From contig OY720636.1 in assembly GCA_963169105.1 (NCBI GenBank), positions 137,569,747-137,633,746 on the forward strand: a stretch of DNA of 64,000 nucleotides. Direction: 5' to 3'. This DNA comes from Ceriagrion tenellum (lineage: Eukaryota; Arthropoda; Insecta; Odonata; Coenagrionidae). The notes beneath the pieces are model-generated. The model did no database searches, was not told where the DNA came from, and saw only the letters and a program-made list of their open reading frames with translations. Positions within the stretch are counted from its first letter, which is position 1; every line of letters starts with the position of its first letter. The position numbers and the translations under genes are program-made. Below are positions 58,250 through 64,000 of the stretch, piece by piece.

Positions 58250-58265
58250 TAAGTTGTCTTACCGA

Positions 58266-59215
58266 ATAAGTTCCCGAAGGACATTCTTAAAATTTTATGA
58301 ATGACAGATTAAAAGACGTCATTGTTGTATGGGTCCAACGGCAAAACCGGAAGGTTTTCTCCTGAGTCAATCAAATCTTTCCCTGCAACTTCCTACCATG
58401 GCTTTAACACCCCGCTTTACTTATCTCCTGCCCCTTAATATTTCCGATTCGTCACGGTTCAGACTGATCCATCTTGACCCTCGGCCTTATTCTGAAAGAT
58501 TGAACGCTGTGAATGTTATCGGACGGTCGCGATTAATATCGACTTTACAAAGGAATTATTGGAAATTTTCAAGACTTAAGCGTTCAACTTTTGCCATTTT
58601 TGAAGCTTGGAACTTCCGAAGCCTTCCTGTAAAGGGCCTCCAACTGCCCTTAAGCAACCACTCGATTAGGTCATCCTATGGCCCATTTACCGTATGATAG
58701 GCTGGGTTCAAAACTTAAACTTGCATATACAATCACTATTCTTGAAGATGCCAGATTCGGTAAAACAAATTTTATATGATAAAAGTAAATATGCGGAATG
58801 CACGATATCTTCGCTGTTTTATCTTCGTTAGCGTGCAGCAGTTCTACAAATTTACGCTTGCGAGTGTTAATATTTCTCCTAGTTATCCGATACGCAAGTG
58901 GCGCTTTGTGAAGAACACCTGAAGCACAGGACTACGTCTTTCTGGATGGACGTAGGATACCCTCCTTGCACGCATTAGTGAAGAGCAAAAATAAAGCCGA
59001 AGACGCGACGGACTCGTTTTCCATAGTCTCTACCCTAAATGTCACTATGAAGAACCTATTTCTGTGAAACAGCTTGTATTTGTGCATTTGGATAATATCT
59101 TATGCATATTTAGAAAACTATACAATTGAAAGTCATATAAGATATGCACCCTCTTCAGCCAAAGCCAAGTGGCTACATTCACGAATTTATTGAAAAGCTA
59201 TAGATATTGCCAAAA
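58266..59215. other. Unassigned; 122-codon plus frame
   Basis: A plus frame at 58329-58697 runs 122 codons from ATG with varied composition, but no domain is recognised and it lies beside the truncated Penelope-like copy. I do not call it a gene. Confidence 0.35.
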
Positions 59216-59500
59216 TCCAGGCGAATGAGGAGAAAATTCTGCAAGAAAACACAGAGAAGTCGAAGAGGAGAGGAACCTTTGGAAAAATAGTGGGAAAAGT
59301 CACAAGATAAAAATCCAGAACAAAGAACAAATAAAGAAGGAAGTACAGAAGGGGAGATAACAAGGAGTAAGAGAACTAGCATTACTAAAGAGAGAAAGAG
59401 TAGATAGAGAAGGATGGAGGCCTGCTGTTAACCAATCTCTGGACTGAGCGACCATTTATGACGAGGAACCTGGTACTTGGCAGAACATACGGATGATGAT
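59216..59500 (+). repeat. LINE 3' coding end with GATGAT tail
   Basis: A plus frame gives ELALLKRERVDREGWRPAVN, where DREGWR is the C-terminal DRExWR motif of many non-LTR retrotransposon proteins. It is followed by a stop, a short untranslated part and a (GAT)n-like tail near 59490-59502. The upstream DNA aligns by eye with 6990-7110. It is a 5'-truncated, mutated copy. Confidence 0.5.
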
Positions 59501-61295
59501 GATGGCGAAGAGTCCCCTAATCAGATAGAGCTAAGCGGCCATAGTAACAACTTAATTGACAAACCGTTTGCAGGACAAAATCCAGATGAAAAAAAGAGTT
59601 AACGTAGTGAGCACCAGGTGCAATATTCACAAACCCTCGCCCAAGGCGCTCGAGGAGGGATTCTCAATCGATCCCGACGAAGGATTTCCTTCTCTCGTTC
59701 TACAGTTTCTCGCTGAAGGTTTTTTCGCCGTCTCTTGTTCCCTTTTCCGCCCGAAATCTCCTCCTTCGTCACTAATTGTTAAGGGCACACGCGTGAGGAG
59801 ATTCTCGTCGGTGGGCCTGCCTTTGGATGGTGGGGGCTAGACTGGGGGTGGGGTAGGAGAGGATGGGAGGGAAAGGAAGCTTCCTGCTCCTGCTCTCTGG
59901 GATTGAAAGGAACGTCGAGTTAATACCCTTTAATGCCACTCTTTCCCGTCACGGCGTGTTTGCCTCCAATGCTCCTAACGACGAGAAATTCCCCGGAAAT
60001 ATTTAGGGCACCCCTCTTAGGCAGGCTTCCACGTACCCCTTGCTTAGGTATCTGCAAATTTCTTTTGTGATATTCCCGGAAAATTTTCTCTCTTGGTCTG
60101 AGTAAAATTTAAGTGGAACTTTGATCAAAATCAAAACAGCGTGCTGAGAATATTACAGTAGAGTACAATAAAGTTTACTTTAAGCGCGAAATAAGAGCTC
60201 AACAGTAAATAGGCTCACGGCATTTAAGAACTGTGTGATTAGATCTCATTGGAATCACCGATAACCTTTTTTCAGTCAGTCAGCAAAACTGAAATGCGCG
60301 ATATGAAATATTCTGCGGTTGAACGGTGAATTAAGGTATAGAAAATTTTCCTAAAATGATAATTGTATAACTGGAATTAATTCTGCCCTTGCTTTTCTCG
60401 AAATATATTGTCTTTACGAAGATTGGTCATATTTTCATTCAGAAAAATTCACCCTAGAGCCGTTTCCCATTTGCTTTTTTTTTAAATCATTGCCTTTAGC
60501 CGGGTAAAGCGATGGGTGGAATGAACATGTACAGTAATTTATACGGCTGAACCCTGGAGAGATATATGGGAAAATTCTACCTATTAAGTGTGATGAACTA
60601 TTTTTCCCGTTGATTGACGCTTTCATGATTCTAAGCCCATTTTCCTTCAGCATGTGCAGCGGGAGATGATCGGGAATCGGTGTTGGCTATGTTTCATACA
60701 TAATCACCGGATTCCCTTTGTCGCAATTGTTTTAAAATATCTATGATGCCACAAGTAATGTGTAATGCTTACAGCAGAAACAAATGGAACAAAGTTGAAC
60801 TAAGGACTACCTTTATAAACCCCAGAGACTCACTCAATCAGAGTCGGAGTACATGGCTGGTTTTTCTGTCTTTTTTTAACTGTATTAATTCAAAAAAATA
60901 GCGCCAAATATTGTGGGACACATTAAAGCGTATTTTCAATGATTTTTTAGTAAATAACACAATGAGAAATGGCAAAAATAAAAACATTTTGCCTTTGGAT
61001 TTAAACAACTGGTCATGGTATTCTAGTGGCGAACAGAGAATAACAGCAGGGATATGTGTTTCTTCGGTCGCCATTCAGACTTAAGTGAAAAAGGTCAGAA
61101 TCAGGATGTAAGCTGTTGCAACATGACTTATTATAATTGTTTTCCACTGGTTAGTCACATACTTTCTTCGGCTCCTGGCTTCAACGAATTATTTCGTGTG
61201 GCTCTAGGACACAATTGCAATGCTTTCCTTAATTAATTTTATCCCTTTCTTCTCATGCTGTTTACCACATTCATTACCAATATCAGTGATACATT
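59501..61295. other. Unassigned, with a G-rich tract at 59830-59871
   Basis: GGGGG, GGGGG and GGGG runs separated by short loops, then GGG after a longer loop, make a possible G-quadruplex at 59830-59871. The open plus frame at 59556-59840 starts with TTG and shows no motif. Nothing else is recognised. Confidence 0.4.
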
Positions 61296-61503
61296 GCCAA
61301 ACAGATTAGTACAAGGACTCGTTCTTTCCGCTCACAATAAGCGATAACAATAATAATTGAAGCTCCACTAAATATACTCCCATAATACACGTCACCATTT
61401 CTCCTCCCAAAACCTTATCCCTTACATCTTTACACGGCTGGTGTTCTGACCCCCCCTGCCACTCGCCCGTGCGGCGGCTCGCTGGGTAGTATGTAGATGA
61501 AGA
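61296..61503 (+). mobile_element. LINE family B 3' tail, plus strand
   Basis: It starts in the untranslated part (compare ACTCGTTCTTTCCGCTCACA with 52468-52490) and ends with the terminal module CCCTGC...GCTGGG and GTAGTATGTAGATGA. Only about 200 bp remain. Confidence 0.85.
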
Positions 61504-63409
61504 TTCATAAATATTCAAAATTATATTAGCTCTTTGATATTAGCTTTTTTTACTCTGTTCCTTCGACATTATTCTTCCCTATACATCGATATTCTACGCA
61601 TGCTTCCCCTTTTTAATCTTTGAGCTCAAGTCATGTTTTATGTATGTTTACAATGACCTCATCTCACCTCTATCTGTCTCTACTTCTATTCTATCTCCAC
61701 CGCAATGTGCTTCTCTACATCAAAACGACTGTGAATCGACCCAGATACGATTCCTGAACCACTCAGTATAATCAACTTACAATTCTTGAAAGTTGCTGAT
61801 TGCACTTCTTAGCAAGGGTCATAGTTGGATAAATGTGTCCGGTGATATCTAGATATTGAGTCAAAATGTACAGTTAGTGATCCATTCCAAAATAATATAA
61901 ATTTTGGAAATTTAACCATTCTTGAGATTCTTAAATGTTACCTTATAAAGCTACGCCATGAATTGATTAAACGAGAAATCATGCACTAATGTACATTAGT
62001 ACGACCAAGAAACAATATAAGTTAATACTGCAAGCATAATTGTTTTATCAAAACAAGTGTTAGATAAATTTTGTCAATTTATTGGGTGTTGACAAATAAA
62101 ACAATTTAGCAATTGAAGGATGAGTTGACTTATAAAAATATTTTTGAGAATTTATAGATTATGGGGAGACACCAAGAACCTCACTCTTATAAAAAAGATA
62201 ATTTGAGCACTTTACGAAGGCATAAGCCACCAAGATTTGTGTGGGATTTTTTGAAAAGATCGTAAAAACCGATTTGATTGAAACGTGATTGCGAAGAATA
62301 ATTAGATTTGGCAGAGCCAAATATGGATGAGTGCACTATACCGGTTGCTGAAGAAACAAGTAATATATATGTCTGATTAATAATAATATCTTACGACTGC
62401 TAAAGTGTAATTTGTATGACCACAGGAGTGTTTTCAGTCTTTCCTTGAGAAGAAGTGTTCTCAGTGAAAAGACGCCAAGAGTTAGTATTTCATTATGTAC
62501 GTGCGTACAGGCCAGCGTAAAGTTGAAATTAGCTGATGGCACTATACGAAGGAAAAAAGACGATCATTAAAAGAGAAATAGAGGATGTTTGGGTGCAAGT
62601 TTGATTCAAAAGGCAGAAAAAACTAAATTAAGGATTAAAAACAGCTAAAGTAGTGGAGAGCAATGAGGAAACATAAATCATCATTAGGATTTCAAAGTTG
62701 TAAATTATTGTTATTCTCATCCCGTGTTGCGTGATAATCTTAACTTTAGGTTCATCTTAAAAGAGCATGGTTTTTTGAACTTTTGAATCAACATAAGGTA
62801 TAAATGCTCCTGTTTTAAGATCAAAATAAGTCATTGCATGAAGATATAAATACGTCTACATTACATTGTTTCTTTGAATCTTTGAAGCCGTTACGGTGTT
62901 TCAATATTTTTTTAAATAATTCGTCATTTAGTATCCTGATGGATGGACGTCATTGAAAAATTTGTCTGGCACATCAGCCGATGACATATTTCAGATCAAA
63001 TAAGAAATGATAGCCTACAGTTTGCCGTTGTCTACATAACACAGTCATCACATTAGAATGGAAAAGAGTGATAAGTAAGTGATAAAATAAGTGATCTCTT
63101 CGCCTGTCGCCTGTGAATAAATTATTGAGATCATTATGCATGCATATCCCAGAGCTGGAGAGTATCTTTTCGCGACCTTGGCGATTACGACCCTCAAAGG
63201 CCAGAAAGTCTGATGGATTGAAGCGCTTAATCCGGATTTGTGCGTGTTCCATTCCCTGGGATTGAGTTACTACATGGCTTCATATCCGAATTGACCGCCT
63301 CGACGGAAAACCCTTTCCATCCGAAGCGCCGTCCAGCAAATGTGTGCTCTTCGTGAAAAACGATCCTCCGCAGTTGGAGGAGCCGATAGATGGAGACACT
63401 TAGCGGTTG
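61504..63409. other. Unassigned AT-rich DNA
   Basis: Nothing recognised. Confidence 0.4.
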
Positions 63410-64000
63410 GAGTCGAGTGAGGAAGAAAGGGGGAAAGAGAGAAAGATAAGGAGGTATGAGGGAGCTTATCGCATCGACCGATTGGCTTCTTAAGGAGGAA
63501 ATGCTCTCTTCTCCATTCAATCGGGGGACGGGGGAAGAGATCGTGAATCGACCGGAAAAAAATGAAGAATAATAAAGAGCATTCCATCTTCCATTCATTT
63601 CATCCCTTCTTCCCCCACTCCCGAACTCCATATACAAAATGCATGTTCGTTCGTTCTCCACAACTCCTTTCCATGGGACGATTTTTCGCCGTCGTCGAAA
63701 ATTTTCAGACTACGGCGAGAAAAAGCAATCATAATCCCATGAATTATGCATTCAGAGCCTTTTTTTCCTCTGCTCTTCTTTCCGCCGCCGAAAAGGACAG
63801 CACGGGAGTGGATTTGTACAAAAGGTGCGGGGTGCGGAGGGGAGCGGAGGAGAGGTTTTGGTGGATTGAGGAGGAGGAATGTGTGGTGGTGGCGGTGTAA
63901 AGGTTTCCACGAGAGCAAGTTTGCTGTCGGAGAGAAGAGGGAAACGGGAGAGGGACAAGCAGCAGAGCCCCCCCCCCCGCCCCTTTCACCTAGAAGTGAA
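63410..64000. repeat. Alternating purine/pyrimidine low-complexity block with C11 run
   Basis: Plus is purine-rich at 63410-63480, pyrimidine-rich at 63560-63670, purine-rich again at 63820-63960, and ends with a run of about eleven C near 63968. Overlapping frames in nearly all registers are compositional. Confidence 0.5.

Larger units (their letters stand above)
57430..58265 (-). mobile_element. Penelope-like retroelement 3' fragment, minus strand
   Basis: On the minus strand a GIY-YIG endonuclease region (58249-57974) is followed by a less conserved extension (LIHGRKCDFNVKVLAF near 57900), then untranslated DNA and a hammerhead-like core at 57511-57485. This order, endonuclease at the C-terminus and ribozyme motif in the terminal repeat, is that of Penelope-like elements. 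The reverse transcriptase part is not recognisable to the right of 58265, so the copy is 5' truncated. Confidence 0.7.

Noticed and set aside
58329..58697. A host gene of 122 codons
   Set aside because: No recognised domain, splice context or regulatory signal, and it adjoins a Penelope-like remnant. Left as an unassigned open frame.

Overview
This is eukaryotic nuclear DNA, most likely from an arthropod and probably an insect with a large, repeat-rich genome. It is AT-rich with little dense coding. The reading frames that can be recognised all come from transposable elements typical of arthropods: mariner, hAT, Helitron, Penelope-like and CR1/L2-type LINEs. I see no operons, no bacterial-type genes and no intact host gene. 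The species cannot be fixed from the sequence alone.

Layout. Positions 1-8500 are mostly unassigned AT-rich DNA with a G-quadruplex tract (85-142), a LINE 3' tail (2958-4206) split by a deleted mariner (3152-4104), and a worn LINE end near 7000. Positions 8500-11300 hold a hammerhead-like motif, a long CA microsatellite, polypurine and polypyrimidine blocks, and a minus-strand LINE end. Two minus-strand copies of one LINE family (called B here) lie at 15511-15893 and 17433-17787. A 646-bp inverted-repeat element flanked by 42-bp direct repeats is at 19038-19683. A hAT-like element with a perfect 8-bp target duplication is at 21230-22106. A Helitron 3' end (to 26937), a second hammerhead-like motif (28701-28726), a tRNA-derived SINE (29391-29580) and two Helitron transposase fragments (30844-32040) follow. 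At 38268-40614 a pair of inverted repeats encloses spliced-looking coding exons and a poly(A) signal. From 41160 to 52645 LINEs dominate: tails at 41163 and 45952, a deleted family-B copy at 43337-43895, and a nested pair in which a nearly complete LINE (A, 48294-51784) has inserted into the reverse transcriptase of a family-B LINE (47895-48293 plus 51785-52645). A Penelope-like fragment with a GIY-YIG domain and a hammerhead-like core is at 57430-58265, and further LINE ends are at 59216 and 61296. The right edge is purine/pyrimidine-rich.

How it fits together. The window is a layered record of transposition. Several LINE families that differ in their bodies share one 3'-terminal module: a short stem-loop whose paired bases covary, followed by a TGTAGA-type tail. 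This is probably the RNA handle used by their reverse transcriptases. Most coding remnants carry stops, frameshifts or deletions, so I expect little protein output. The most unusual items are the covarying LINE 3' stem, the recurrent hammerhead-like cores and the TIR-bounded spliced gene remnant at 38-40 kb.
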